Part shown: positions 49,097-59,713 of the stretch, in pieces | How positions within the stretch are numbered: position 1 is the stretch's first letter | Layout of the letters: every line of letters begins with the position of its first letter | NCBI GenBank assembly: GCA_033439255.1 | Contig: CM065885.1 | Span: forward strand, 930,001-994,000 | Direction of reading: 5' to 3' | Source: Hericium rajendrae | Lineage: Eukaryota; Basidiomycota; Agaricomycetes; Russulales; Hericiaceae | DNA: 64,000 nt | Made by a program: the position numbers and the translations under genes | Notes under the pieces: model-generated | Told to the model about the DNA's origin: nothing | The model's database searches: none | The model's input: only the letters and a program-made list of their open reading frames with translations

Positions 49097-49492
49097 ATGG
49101 GAGCGTATTACGACGAAATCGAGATCGAGGACATGGCTTGGGACGAGGAGAAAAGAGTCTACCACTACCCGTGTCCCTGCGGAGACCGCTTCGAGATATC
49201 GCGCAGGCAGCTTGCAGACTACGAAGACATTGCGACATGTCCGAGCTGCAGCTTGGTCATCCGGGTGATATACGATCCCGTGAGTCGAAGATCTTATGAG
49301 CGAAAGACACTGTTACTGACTGTTATGCAGCTTGATTACGAGGACGAACCCCCGGATGACGACGGCGAGGCTAGCGAAGGCGAGGAGGAGGAGGAAGGTA
49401 GCGACAGCGATGATGCTGATCAGGAGTTTGCGGATGCCGTTGAGCACCTCACGATTTCTGAGGAGCCGAGGGCGGTTGCTGTGAGTGCATGA
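49097..49492 (+). CDS. DPH3: Diphthamide biosynthesis protein 3 (CSL zinc finger)
   Basis: Exons 49097-49279 and 49331-49492 give 114 residues. [18 protein letters not shown] and [12 protein letters not shown], then [13 protein letters not shown], form the CSL zinc ribbon with four Cys. The second exon is a long acidic tail. Dph3 (Kti11) passes electrons to the Dph1-Dph2 iron-sulfur enzyme that modifies a His of elongation factor 2, and it also helps Elongator. The 51-nt intron (GTGAGT...CAG) is a multiple of three and has no stop, so a retained intron would still be read through and add 17 residues. Confidence 0.93.
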   Translation: MGAYYDEIEIEDMAWDEEKRVYHYPCPCGDRFEISRRQLADYEDIATCPSCSLVIRVIYDPVSRRSYERKTLLLTVMQLDYEDEPPDDDGEASEGEEEEEGSDSDDADQEFADAVEHLTISEEPRAVAVSA

Positions 49493-50462
49493 GCTGGTCC
49501 ATGATTGTACGGGCGAGGGGCGAGGACAGTCAGCGCATTTTTGGTTCGTGGTCGCTCATCACATTGGCAGAAAAGATTGTATGTATCACTCACCACGCTT
49601 GGTCAAAACCGGTTGTACAGTATTCTATTCCTGTCACACAGGCATCCTTAATAATCTTCGTTGTTTAATGGAGAACGAAACGTTCGTGTCGTTTGAGGTG
49701 GCTGAAGACTTAGAGCAGTATAGGTTTCACTTCGTTCCCATGTGACTGTGCTCGCCACCAACTGGTACGCTCCAGAGTTCTCCTGATGCTGATCATCGTT
49801 TGGGTGCTCAAGTCATGCATCTTCACCGCGAAGATCCATGACAATATCTTATGCTGAACCTGCGGGTCCTAATTTTGGTGAGCAACGCTAACGCATGCTG
49901 CTTCGAATATCCCTCTCCAGCTGTACGCTTCGCTCCGCGGGAACTCTTTGTCCTGTGCTCAATACTGGGGATAAAGTGACGACAGGTGACGACTCGCTGT
50001 CCAGACAGAACCTGCTTGCAACGTTCACAATCACTGCCAGTGGTTACATTGCACAGTGCGTAGCCGCCATACCCTAATTTTGACTGTGCAACGCTGGCTT
50101 CGTCACCGTACTCAGATCCACCATCAACATTCTTCAGCATGCTGGCATAGAGAACATACTTCCATCGCTTCGTGGCGTACTTACTGGTCCATCGGAGTCC
50201 TCTGCTGAGGCGGACTACTGTCTTCAAATCGAGTCCTGCGACAAGTACTGTGCGATACAAGGCAAGTCCAATGCCTCAGGATAGCCACAGTCGAGAGCAA
50301 TGCCTCGTTTTCGCATACATAGTGCTTTGACATGTTCTGTAGTATAGTCCACGTTTCTATAACACATGCGCACCTGTTGCTATGAGATCTCCCGACGCAA
50401 ATGAACACATGCGCTCCAATACAGTCCACAGAGACCCATCCTCGATAATGCGAAGAAATGGT
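49493..50462. other. Intergenic stretch
   Basis: Between DPH3 and U6. A 145-codon minus frame at 49823-50260 has no recognisable domain. Confidence 0.4.
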
Positions 50463-50528
50463 AAAAATAAATATTGAGACCCGTAGGTCTACCACTCTGG
50501 GAAAGCGTGTCATCCTTGTGCAGGGGCC

Positions 50529-50559
<31 letters not shown>

Positions 50560-50585
50560 TTCGTATGTCACCCCGAAGGGGACAC
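50463..50585 (-). ncRNA. SNR6: U6 spliceosomal snRNA
   Basis: On the minus strand, a 5' stem-loop (GTCCCCTTCGGGG) is followed by the invariant U6 core: AATTGGAACGATACAGAGAA, then GATTAGCATGGCCCCTGCAC, then AAGGATGACACGC. The ACAGAGA box (50539-50545), the AGC triad and the internal stem-loop region are all present. A T5 run at 50463-50467 is the likely Pol III terminator, so the mature 3' end lies just before it. A TATA-like CATAAAATG lies about 40-50 bases upstream. Confidence 0.93.
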
Positions 50586-51363
50586 TATTAGTTGCCGAGG
50601 TCGCGAAGTCATGAGCCGACTTTTGCATTTTATGCGGGAGGCGGGTGTTGGCTCGCCTCAGGGGCTGCAGGGAAGACTAGCACTCCACAACTTGCGGAAT
50701 AGCGGCCTGCAGTCCAGTCTGTAGACTCCTTTAAATATGCCTAGCCATTATTTTGTTACTGCAATATCGTCAGATCGAGACTGAATGCGGGTTTTTATGA
50801 TCATAGCGGCTTAGCAACTGTACTCGTTTGCCAGCACTTACTCAACTGGATTCTTTGTGACAAAAGTCTCTTGTCACTGGAGGATACGATGCCTTGCGCA
50901 GAATGCATTGCATCCCTGGTCTAGGAACAAGCTGCCATGCGTCTTCGCGACAAAACCATGCGAGCACACAGGGTACTTACGACAGTTTATTGAGCTTATG
51001 TCGCCATCTGCGTCGTGGTGTCCACATTTGTCTGTTTATTTTTTTATTTTTTTATTTTTTTTTGATTCCATATTGCTCTGCGACGCTGTCGCGTCATGCA
51101 GCATTACATGTGTGTGACCCCCTAATATAAGCCACCGCCCGTCCGAGAACGTTGAGTGACCCGTAATTGGAGGCCGTTTAGCTTCAGATAGAGTGCGCGG
51201 GTGAATAAATACGACTCAAATGCTCCCCTCTGTGCGAACACAGAGCGAGCACCGACCTGAAGAACAAGTCGGGCACAGGAAGCAAGAGAAGGGGGAGGGA
51301 GGGGGGGGGGGGCAAGATGGCAGCCCGTGGAACATTGAGGGCTGCTGGGAGTGCCCACCAGGC
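50586..51363. other. Intergenic stretch with an A/T tract and G-run
   Basis: A T-rich tract interrupted by single A (about 51037-51062) and a G-rich tract ending in twelve G (51290-51312) that could form a quadruplex. The A-rich complement of the first tract could be the tail of a minus-strand retroelement. Confidence 0.4.
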
Positions 51364-51526
51364 TTACGCCGCAGGATGTGGGCCAGTCGGAGTGGTGTTG
51401 AGAGGGCGGACGGGACGGACGGCAGCTTTATCGCTCTTCGCATACATAGCCAATGTCCTACCCAATACCCATTCCAATACCAATGAACCCAACCAGAATA
51501 GCCCCTGTGATCATCGAGCGACGCAT
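51364..51526 (-). pseudogene. Possible small single-membrane-span protein, one-base shift
   Basis: From the ATG at 51526 the frame reads MRRSMITGAILVGFIGIGMG, a hydrophobic N-terminal span, then meets TAG in ATTGGGTAG. Dropping one G of that run lets it continue RTLAMYAKSDKAAVRPVRPL followed by NTTPTGPHPAA and stop at 51364. The total length is 3n+1, consistent with a single inserted base. The pattern suggests a conserved small mitochondrial or ER protein, but I do not recognise it. It lies directly downstream of the LINE. Confidence 0.35.
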
Positions 51527-51700
51527 TAAAACCCCAGTGGGGAAAGCTTGCCGCCCTCCCGATTTCCTTCCCCTAAACTTCTGTGCTCAGCATCGTAATT
51601 CATCGTGATGCGGAGGCATCCACAAGGTCGTGGTGCAGGAGCGGAGAGGCCATAAGGCCTCAGTACCTGAGAGAGCAGGCAAATCCCTAGTAAAGCTGAG

Positions 51701-52607
51701 CTAGGTGTGGAGAGGTAACGTACTAAGTCTGGCGAAACGTGCTGTTGACGCGACGAAGCGCATCAACGGTACAACGGCTTTCTCGCTGGTGAGCAGGAAA
51801 CCGAACTGCAATGAGCGGCGGACCCGCAGGGCCTTTTTCAGCGCCTCACGCTCGAGTTGAAATTCGGGGCATTCCATAATGTAGTGAAACACCGTCTCGT
51901 TGTCGCAGTCACACCAGGTGCATTCCTTCAAGGGACGATCCGCTGGCTTGGAAAAGCGGTGGAGGTACTGGTTAAGAGGGACATGTCCGACTCGTAACTG
52001 GAAAAGCAGGCTGGTATGTGCCCGGCGCAGTGCATCAGCTTTGTTTATAAGAGTCATAAAGGACTTCCCAGGTAGTTTTGAGTCCAAGAGTCGCAAGCGT
52101 GCGCAAGAGGTGTTTGCCTTCCAGCGAACGTCCCACTGCACGCGAAGCTGCGTCATGTGGGTCTGCTTTGCTGCTGATACACTGTGCGGGAGCGGATGTT
52201 GAAGGCGCTTCAGTAGAGCAGCATGGGGGCTACTCCGGCCATCGGCTGCTTGCTTGGCAGCCATGTCCGCGAGTTCGTTGCCCTCGCAGCCTTCGTGACC
52301 GGCGATCCAGTGCACCCGCAGGCTGTAGGTCTTGCCACGACGCCAGTCGAGCTGGGATGCCGCTTTCCTGAAGGCAGCTGTGAGGTGATGCCTCGGACGT
52401 GGCTTGATACAGTGCAGTGCCAGGATCGCAGCCTGGTTGTCCACCGCTATTGATGTGGCTTTTGATGCATTGGGCTCCGTGCGAAGGAGCTCGAGGGCCA
52501 ATAGTGTACCGACCAGTTCGGCTTCGAATACCGTGTGTTCCAAATCAGAGCCAAGGTGAAGGCGGAGCGTGCGGGAGGCTCGCCCATTACGGATTAGGAC
52601 TGCAGCT
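51701..52607 (-). CDS. LINE ORF2, 3' segment: RNase H and C-terminus
   Basis: The frame begins at the LTR element's duplication and continues the RNase H domain: LIRNGRASRTLRL, then EAELVGTLLALELL (Glu), VDNQAAILAL (Asp), HWIAGHEGCEGNELADMAAK (His and Asp). A C-terminal region with the Cys/His motif CTWCDCDNETVFHYIMEC follows, common in such LINEs, then the stop at 51701. Joined to the other half across one copy of the 5-bp duplication, the reading frame is exact, and the whole ORF2 would be 1315 codons. Confidence 0.85.
52603..52607. repeat. 5-bp target duplication of the LTR element, left (CAGCT)
   Basis: Directly before the 5' LTR; repeated at 59709-59713. Confidence 0.9.
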
Positions 52608-53030
52608 TGTCACGGATCGCTCCATTTCTCTCCGCCTTCTTCTCTGCCATCAAGGCATCGCGTCGGTCATGTGCTCCAGCAGCCCCATCACATGTTCACT
52701 TCCTCACATGACCTGGGGCTATCCTTCACCCATGCCCTTGTTCCCCTTTGGGACATCCTATTGTTCTCCCTCCCATTGTTCTCCTTTTGGCCACCATTGT
52801 TCTCACTCTATTGTTTGACCCGTTATGGTGTCCATTGTTCTTTTCCCATTGTCGTCCCAGTACTTATAGGCTCCCTGTCGCTCGCCTATTTCCCTAGATT
52901 GTCCATTTCGTCTGTACCGTACTGTACCTCCAATACAGGTCACTGTGCTGCTAGTCGCTCTCTGCTCTCTCGCTCCCATCATCGCTGGTGACTTGGGTGG
53001 TTCTCTGCTGTCTACGACCGAGTCTTGACA
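52608..53030 (+). repeat. 5' LTR, 423 bp
   Basis: Matches 59286-59708 except at three single bases (G/A, C/T and T/C). Confidence 0.95.
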
Positions 53031-54269
53031 CCTGGACAATCTCTCATACACCCGCCTCACCTCCCTACTATCGCCCGTCATACCTTTCTTCTTTGAACCC
53101 TTCACCGCCGACATCTTCACCGAATCCCGACATCCATTCCATCAACCTCATCTCCCCTTTCCCATCGCCAACACCATCGAGGGCAGTGCACTCATCCCCC
53201 TCCTCCGCTATTGTGCTGTGAAGCGTTGGGAAGCCGAAGGAGTTTGGTTTCGATTGAGGTCATGGAAACCACGTGCAGGTGCTATCTCCATTGCCTTATA
53301 CGTTCGAATTCGAGTTTCCTTTGACGTCGACTTGCAAGAATTCACGTTCGGTGCCTCGGATATCGCTTACCACTGTCGCCAACCCAACCGAGGATCCCCT
53401 GCAAGTATCCTACCATCGACCTCGTTCCCCTTTTGCACACTAGGTCTCTTCACCCCCGAACCCTCACCTGAGCCTGTGTGGGCCAGAGAATGCCTCGGCC
53501 ACCGATTCCTCAGAAACCCGTACTCAGACCCCCTGTACCCTCGTGCTCTTGGTCGTCGCCCAGTCGCGGCTGACTTCTTCTAGACCTCACCATTGATCCC
53601 ACGGACCCCCGTTTCCAGACCACAGAACCATACCCACTCGGCGTCTTTGCCTCGCTCGACGAATACTTCATCTACACCCTTTCTGGCATCATTCGAATAG
53701 ACTTCGTCACTCCGGACAAGGACGACGACGGTCCCGCACAGTGGTACTTCGCCGATCGTGACGACCAGGCAGACCTCGAGCTTAACGACTTCGACGTCGC
53801 AGCTACAGAACACCGTCGCCAACACCCCGCTACCCCGCCACTTCCCACCGTCACCCTTCCTAGTGCAGATTCTCCCCCTGCTCGCACCACCCCACTTGTT
53901 GTTCCCCCAGGTATTACCTTCAACCCGGTAACCAACAACTACTACGCATACCGCTCCGACACCAATCGGCTTGTAGTCAGTTGGAGACCCAGCCTCGTAG
54001 AAGAAAGTGACCTGTGGTTTTGGCAGGCCAGTACCCTCTTCTTAACCACTGCAGAACTCGCACTCTCTCAAGCAGTTATAGAGAATCTTGCTCAGCAACA
54101 AGCTACCCGCCTTGATACCCTTCGGGCCCCACCACCACCACCTGTTTCAACGCCTACCCCAGTACCAGTCCCCTCACCTGCTCCACCCATTGCCGCTGTT
54201 GCATCGACATCCACCGTCAACGTCAAACCAATCATTACCACAGCCCCCCCTGTTCAGCCATCCATCGAC
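53031..54269 (+). other. Leader and possible gag N-terminal extension
   Basis: From 53574 the frame of gag is open without an ATG until 54270, reading LDLTIDPTDPRFQTTEPYPL and a Pro-rich stretch. Another frame is open at 53218-53583. Either the leader is untranslated or an upstream gag start has been lost to a shift near 53580. Confidence 0.5.
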
Positions 54270-55259
54270 ATGTCCAACCCTGAGATCGGCGTCAAACCTG
54301 CTCCCTTTGAGGGAGATCGTTCCAAGTCCAAGGAATTCCAGCTGCGTATTCGCTTATTCCTTCGCGCCAACTCTACCCGGTATAAAGATGATACCGCCCA
54401 GATCTCCCTCTTCCTCGACCTCTGCCAGGGCCCTATCGCCGGCCAGTGGGCCACCCAGCGTGTCGAGGAGATCCTTGAGGATGACGATCTCGTGGCTGCA
54501 AACACATCTCCAGCTCATGTTCCCCGTTACGCCAACCTCACCGCCCTTCGAACTCGCTTCAACTTGGACTTCTCTCCCCTTGACGACTCCAAGGATGCCT
54601 CCCATGCTATCCAGACCCTCCAGATGGGTACGCGCCCGGTAGTCGACTACATCACCGAGTTTGAGTCCTTCGCCCCTCGCACCGGCTACAATGACGTGGC
54701 CCTGATCGACTGGTTCCTGCATGGCCTCAACAGCGCCCTGCGCGATGATTGCCAGCGCAGCTACCCCACGCCCACCACCCTGGCTGAGTGGAAGGCGAGG
54801 GCCCGTGACAGGAATGCTGCCTACCTCATGCGCACCCGGTTCCAACGTCCCCGCCCTACAACTGGGCGCACCCCGGTGAGCACTCGCTCCCCTCAGTCCA
54901 CATCTACTGGCCGATCCCGCACAGTCGCTGCTACAGGTGCCCCACTGCCCAAACTCTCGGAGCCTGACCGTGAGCGCCTCAGGCGTGAGGGCGGTTGCTT
55001 CCACTGCCGCCAGAAGGGCCATGGCTTCCGCGACTGCCCCCTCAATGCCGACTCCAACCCCCGTGCCCCAACCCCTCGTGTCCGAGCGCTAGAAACCGGC
55101 TCTGCCCCGGGAGTAGCTCCAGAAGATGCAGCCGCCGCCCTCGCTGTCCCCGCCATCAACAGGTCCATCGCCGACTTATTGTCGCAGTTGAAGGACTTGA
55201 GCGAGGAAGAGAGGGAAGAGGCAAAGGCTGCATTAAAGGATATGGTTGAGGGTTTTTAA
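54270..55259 (+). CDS. Retrotransposon gag
   Basis: 329 residues from the only in-frame ATG. The capsid-like region (PFEGDRSKSKEFQLRIRLFL, FESFAPRTGYNDVALIDWFL, LAEWKARARDRNAAY) precedes one zinc knuckle CFHCRQKGHGFRDC of CCHC type. It ends with an acidic coiled region. The stop TAA (55257-55259) directly follows GGTTTTT. Pol lies one base back (-1) in frame and has no ATG of its own near its start, so a -1 slip on the T run is the likely way to make Gag-Pol. Confidence 0.9.
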   Translation: MSNPEIGVKPAPFEGDRSKSKEFQLRIRLFLRANSTRYKDDTAQISLFLDLCQGPIAGQWATQRVEEILEDDDLVAANTSPAHVPRYANLTALRTRFNLDFSPLDDSKDASHAIQTLQMGTRPVVDYITEFESFAPRTGYNDVALIDWFLHGLNSALRDDCQRSYPTPTTLAEWKARARDRNAAYLMRTRFQRPRPTTGRTPVSTRSPQSTSTGRSRTVAATGAPLPKLSEPDRERLRREGGCFHCRQKGHGFRDCPLNADSNPRAPTPRVRALETGSAPGVAPEDAAAALAVPAINRSIADLLSQLKDLSEEEREEAKAALKDMVEGF

Positions 55260-58200
55260 AGCGCCCCCCGGTCACGTCGTCCGTGGGTGGCAAGAAACAT
55301 TTCTTTGATCCGTCGAATCGCTTCTCTGTACTATCCGACCCCTGTGAGCAATCGTATCCATCGTCTTTGCGCATGTCCGCTATCACACCCAACCGTCAGA
55401 CACCGTCCATTACGCTCCAGGCCAAGATTATCACTGCCCCGATCAAGAAACAAATCGACGCTGAGGCACTTCTCGATAGTGGTGCAGAAGGCATCATTAT
55501 GCACCCCGAGTTTGCCAAGAAACACCAGTTCCCCCTCAAGAAACTCCCTAAACCCTTTCCCGTTCGCAACGTGGACAACTCCGAAAACATCATGGGCTGG
55601 GTCCGCTATTCAGTCAACCAGAACATCCGCATTTACGCCAAGGACTCGACGTCCTTCCATGAGGAGACAGCTGAGTTCTATCTCGTTGATATTGGCGACT
55701 ATGACATTATCCTTGGGACCGATTGGTTACAGGAACACAACCCTGAAATTGATTGGGTCTCTCGTCGTGTTGACATGACTCGCTGCCCTCCCTCTTGCAC
55801 CCTGAATAAGCCCCCGGTCAAAAACCTGTCCACTCGCTCAGAACGCCGCCAATCAGCCCCTCGTCCACCAGTCCTCAGTACCGCTGCTGTACTGCTCCCC
55901 CCACCTTGCCCCCCTCCATTGCTCCCACTGCCCCTGCCATTTGTTCCTGCCCCACTTCCCAAATACGTGATCCCTGCTCGCTGAGTCCAAGGTGTCCGTC
56001 TTTGCCGCATCCACCTGTCCAAAGTCCCTGCACGTCTGTTTACCGAGGATGATGACCCGCGACCTAACGTCGATGATGACTGGGTTGAAGAGGGTCTTCG
56101 CCTAGCTGGTGTTCTCCCTGACTGGGACACACCACCCCCTCCAGATGACGACCCAGACTACCAACATACCATCCGTATCCGTCGCTCTTTCACCAATGCT
56201 CAGAAACTGGCTGAGCGTGTGGCCGCCCATGTTGCGGAGAAGTCCTTTGCTGAGATGGTTCCCCCTCAGTACCAGGATTTCCAACCCGTCTTCGATGAGG
56301 AATCCTCCCATCGCCTTCCTGAATGTCGCCCTTGGGATCACGCCATCGACCTGAAAGATGGTTTTGAACCCTGTTCATGCAAGGTCTATCCCATGGCTCC
56401 CACTGAGCAGGAGGACCTCGATTCGTTCCTTGATGACCAGGTCAAAAAAGGCTACATCCGTCCTTCCAAATCCCCTATGGCGAGTCCCTTCTTCTTTATC
56501 AAGAAAAAAGATGGAAAACTACGCCCCGTCCAGGACTATCGCACCCTCAACAAGGGCACCATCAAGAATGAATATCCCCTGCCCCTCATCTCTGAACTCG
56601 TTGACAAGCTCAAGGGTGCCAAAGTCTTCTCCAAGATGGACGTTCGTTGGGGTTACAACAACGTTCGCATCAAGGAGGGCGACGAATGGAAAGCCGCCTT
56701 CAAAACCAACCGCGGTCTCTTTGAACCCCTGGTGATGTTTTTTGGTCTTACAAACTCCCCTGCCACGTTCCAAGGAATGATGAATGAACTTTTCAAGGAT
56801 CTCATCGACATGGGCAAAGTCGTCATCTACATGGACGATATCCTCATTTTCACCGAAACCCTCGAAGAACATCGCGACCTTGTGCGCAAGGTCCTCCAAC
56901 GCCTCCAGGACAATGACCTCTTCCTCAAGCCAGAGAAGTGCTCTTTCGAGCAGCCCTCCGTTGAGTTCCTCGGTCTCATCGTCTCCCATAACACGCTTGC
57001 CATGGACCCCGTCAAGGTTGCAGGCATCGCTGAATGGCCTGCCCCCCGTAACGTCAAGGACGTCCAGTCCTTTGTTGGCTTTGGCAACTTCTATCGACGC
57101 TTCATCCAGGACTTCTCCAAAGTCACCCATCCCATGTTTGACCTTACCAAGAAAGACCATCCTTGGGCCTGGTCTGCTGAATGTCAACATGCCTTTGAGG
57201 CTCTTAAAGCTGCGTTCACCTCGTCCCCAGTCCTTATCATGCCTGACCCGTCCAAACCCTACTTGGTTGAGGTCGATGCCTCAGACTATGCCACAGGAGG
57301 TATCCTATCCCAGCGTGGGGAGGACGAGCAATGGCACCCTGTTGCTTACATCTCCAAGGCCTTCACTGCCCCTGAACGCAACTACGACATTTATGACAAG
57401 GAACTCCTGGCCATCATCCGTGCCCTCGAAGCCTGGCGCCACTACCTGGAAGGCTCTCCCCATACTGTGGAGATCTGGACCGACCATAAGAACCTGGAAT
57501 ACTTCAAGTCTGCCCAAAAGCTGAGTCGTCGTCAGGCTCGCTGGGCTCTCTTCCTCACTCGTTTCGACTTCACCTTGATCCACAAACCCGGTATTCATCA
57601 CCGGCCAGATGCCATGTCGAGACGACCTGACCATAGAGAGGGGGTGGACGACGACAACTCAGATCGTGTCCTCCTCGACCCCAAGTACTTCCAGATTCGT
57701 GCTACACGTCCAGCCGCTGTCAAGTCCATTGGCAATGCTGATCTTCGCCAACGCATTCGCAATGCCAAGACCAAGGATATTGAGGTCGTTCAAGCCCTTG
57801 ACGTGATCCTGAACAACGGTCCTCGCTCCCTCGTCAAGAACCTCCAAGAATGGAACTACGAGGATGGCCTCATCCTCTTTCGTGGCAAAGTCTACATCCC
57901 TGCTGACAAGGACCTTCGGCGAGATATCGTCAAGCTGCATCACGACACTCCCATGGCTGGTCACCCCGGACGCTACAAGACCTATGAGCTCCTCAGTCGC
58001 AACTACTGGTGGCCCGGTATGTCTGTCTTCGTTCGTGATTATGTCGATGGCTGTGCTACCTGCCAGGCCACCAAGGTTCAAAATCACCGCCCCCATGTTG
58101 AAACAATCCCCAATGCCATCCCTACCCGTCCCTTCCAAGACATTACCTCGGACTTCATCGTCAAACTCCCAGAATGCCAAGGCTATGACTCCATCAATGT

Positions 58201-59389
58201 GGTCGTCGACCGTTTTACAAAGCACGTCTCCTTCACTCCTTGTAACGAGACCATTACCAGTGATGGCACAGTCGACATCCTTTTTGACAGGATTTATCGG
58301 AACTACGGCCTCTGGGAACGCCTCATCTCTGATCGTGGCCCACAGTACGCAGGCAAAGTCATGCGTGGCGTCTTTGACAAACTTGGTATCAAGTCCTCCC
58401 TCAGCACTGCCTATCATCCACAGACCGATGGCGAGTCAGAACACGTCAATCAAGAACTCAAGCAGTTCCTTCGTACCTTCTGCAACTACCGTCAGGATGA
58501 TTGGATCCAATGGCTCCCTTACGCTGAGTTCTCGCACAACCACCGTATCCACAGCGCCACTAACCGAGCTCCATTTGAAATGCTCCTCGGCTATATTCCC
58601 ACTGCCATCCCCACTGTCAACCCCACATCGTCTACACCTGCCGTCGAGGATCGTTTCCGTCACCTCGAACAACTTCGCACTGAGGTCCAGGCCAGCCTTC
58701 AAACAGCTGCTGATCTCATGAAGCGCAACAACCAGGACCATATGCACGACACCATCCACTTCCAGGTTGGCGACAAGGTCTGGCTCGATGGCAAGAACAT
58801 CAAAACCACACGACCCAAAGCTAAGCTCGCTGATCGACGCCTGGGACCTTTCGAAATCACTGACGTCCTGGGCCCAGTCTCTTATCGACTGAAGCTACCA
58901 CCCACCTGGCGTATCCACCCGGTGTTCCACACGTCCCTGTTGTCCCCTTACAAGAAAACCGATGCTCATGGTCCCAACTTCCCTGCACCACCACCTGACC
59001 TTGTGGAGGGCGAGGAAGAGTATGAAGTTGAGTCTGTCCTCGATGCTCGTCTCACTCGGAACAAATGCGACATTGAATATCTCGTCAAATGGGCAGGCTA
59101 CCCTGATTCAGAAAATCAGTGGCTTTCACGTACCTCCCTTTCCAATGCCCATGGTGCAATCACCGACTTCTACACCCGCCATCCGCATGCACTCAAGGCT
59201 CCCAATCTTCGTGGACTCATCTACCTCGATCCCGTCCATGCTCATCACGCACTCCAGGCGAAAGTGCGTCTTAGAGAGGGGGTGATGTCACGGATCGCTC
59301 CATTTCTCTCCGCCTTCTTCTCTGCCATCAAGGCATCACGTCGGTCATGTGCTCCAGCAGCCCCATCACATGTTCACTTCCTCACATGA
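55250..59389 (+). CDS. Retrotransposon pol (protease, RT, RNase H, integrase, chromodomain), one in-frame TGA
   Basis: A single frame reads through 59389 apart from TGA 55982-55984. Order: aspartic protease LLDSGAEGIIM; RT with YMDD (VVIYMDDILIF); RNase H (VEVDASDYA, YDKELLAIIRALE, IWTDHKNLEYF); the integrase zinc finger with HHCC residues (HHDTPMAGHPG, CATCQATK); the core with Asp, Asp and Glu (VVVDRF, LISDRGPQY, DGESEHVNQ); the GPF/Y module GPFEITDVLGPVSYRLK; and a chromodomain (YEVESVLDARL, IEYLVKWAGYPDSENQW). The frame runs across the polypurine tract into the 3' LTR. Integrases with chromodomains steer insertion to heterochromatin. The TGA after VIPAR is probably a point mutation. Confidence 0.93.
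59273..59285 (+). promoter_or_regulatory. Polypurine tract priming plus-strand DNA
   Basis: AGAGAGGGGGTGA directly before the 3' LTR. Confidence 0.8.
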
Positions 59390-59708
59390 CCTGGGGCTAT
59401 CCTTCACCCATGCCCTTGTTCCCCTTTGGGACATCCTATTGTTCTCCCTCCCATTGTTCTCCTTTTGGCCACCATTGTTCTCACTCTATTGTTTGACCCG
59501 TTATGGTGTCCATTGTTCTTTTCCCATTGTCGTCCCAGTACTTATAGGCTCCCTGTCGCTTGCCTATTTCCCTAGATTGTCCATTTCGTCTGTACCGTAC
59601 TGTACCTCCAATACAGGTCACTGCGCTGCTAGTCGCTCTCTGCTCTCTCGCTCCCATCATCGCTGGTGACTTGGGTGGTTCTCTGCTGTCTACGACCGAG
59701 TCTTGACA
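59286..59708 (+). repeat. 3' LTR, 423 bp
   Basis: Matches the 5' LTR except at three positions. Confidence 0.95.
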
Positions 59709-59713
59709 CAGCT
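59709..59713. repeat. 5-bp target duplication of the LTR element, right (CAGCT)
   Basis: Repeats 52603-52607 directly after the 3' LTR. Confidence 0.9.

Larger units (their letters stand above)
52608..59708 (+). mobile_element. Ty3/gypsy chromovirus, 7.1 kb, nearly complete
   Basis: Two 423-bp LTRs (52608-53030 and 59286-59708) bound by TGTCA...TGACA and flanked by CAGCT duplications. Inside are gag, then a protease-RT-RNase H-integrase-chromodomain pol. The LTRs differ at three positions, all transitions, so the insertion is recent. A polypurine tract (AGAGAGGGGGTGA) ends at 59285. A possible primer site TGGACAATC begins at 53033. One TGA stop interrupts pol. Confidence 0.93.

Noticed and set aside
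51037-51062. A-rich tract as the LINE poly-A tail
   Set aside because: It lies over 600 bases past the ORF2 stop with U6 and other unrelated sequence nearby; no duplication was found to mark a LINE end there.
54354-55022. 222-codon minus-strand frame across gag
   Set aside because: Antisense shadow of gag, which has the zinc knuckle in the plus frame.
57659-58721. Long alternative frames on both strands over integrase
   Set aside because: Shadows of pol; the integrase motifs fix the true frame.
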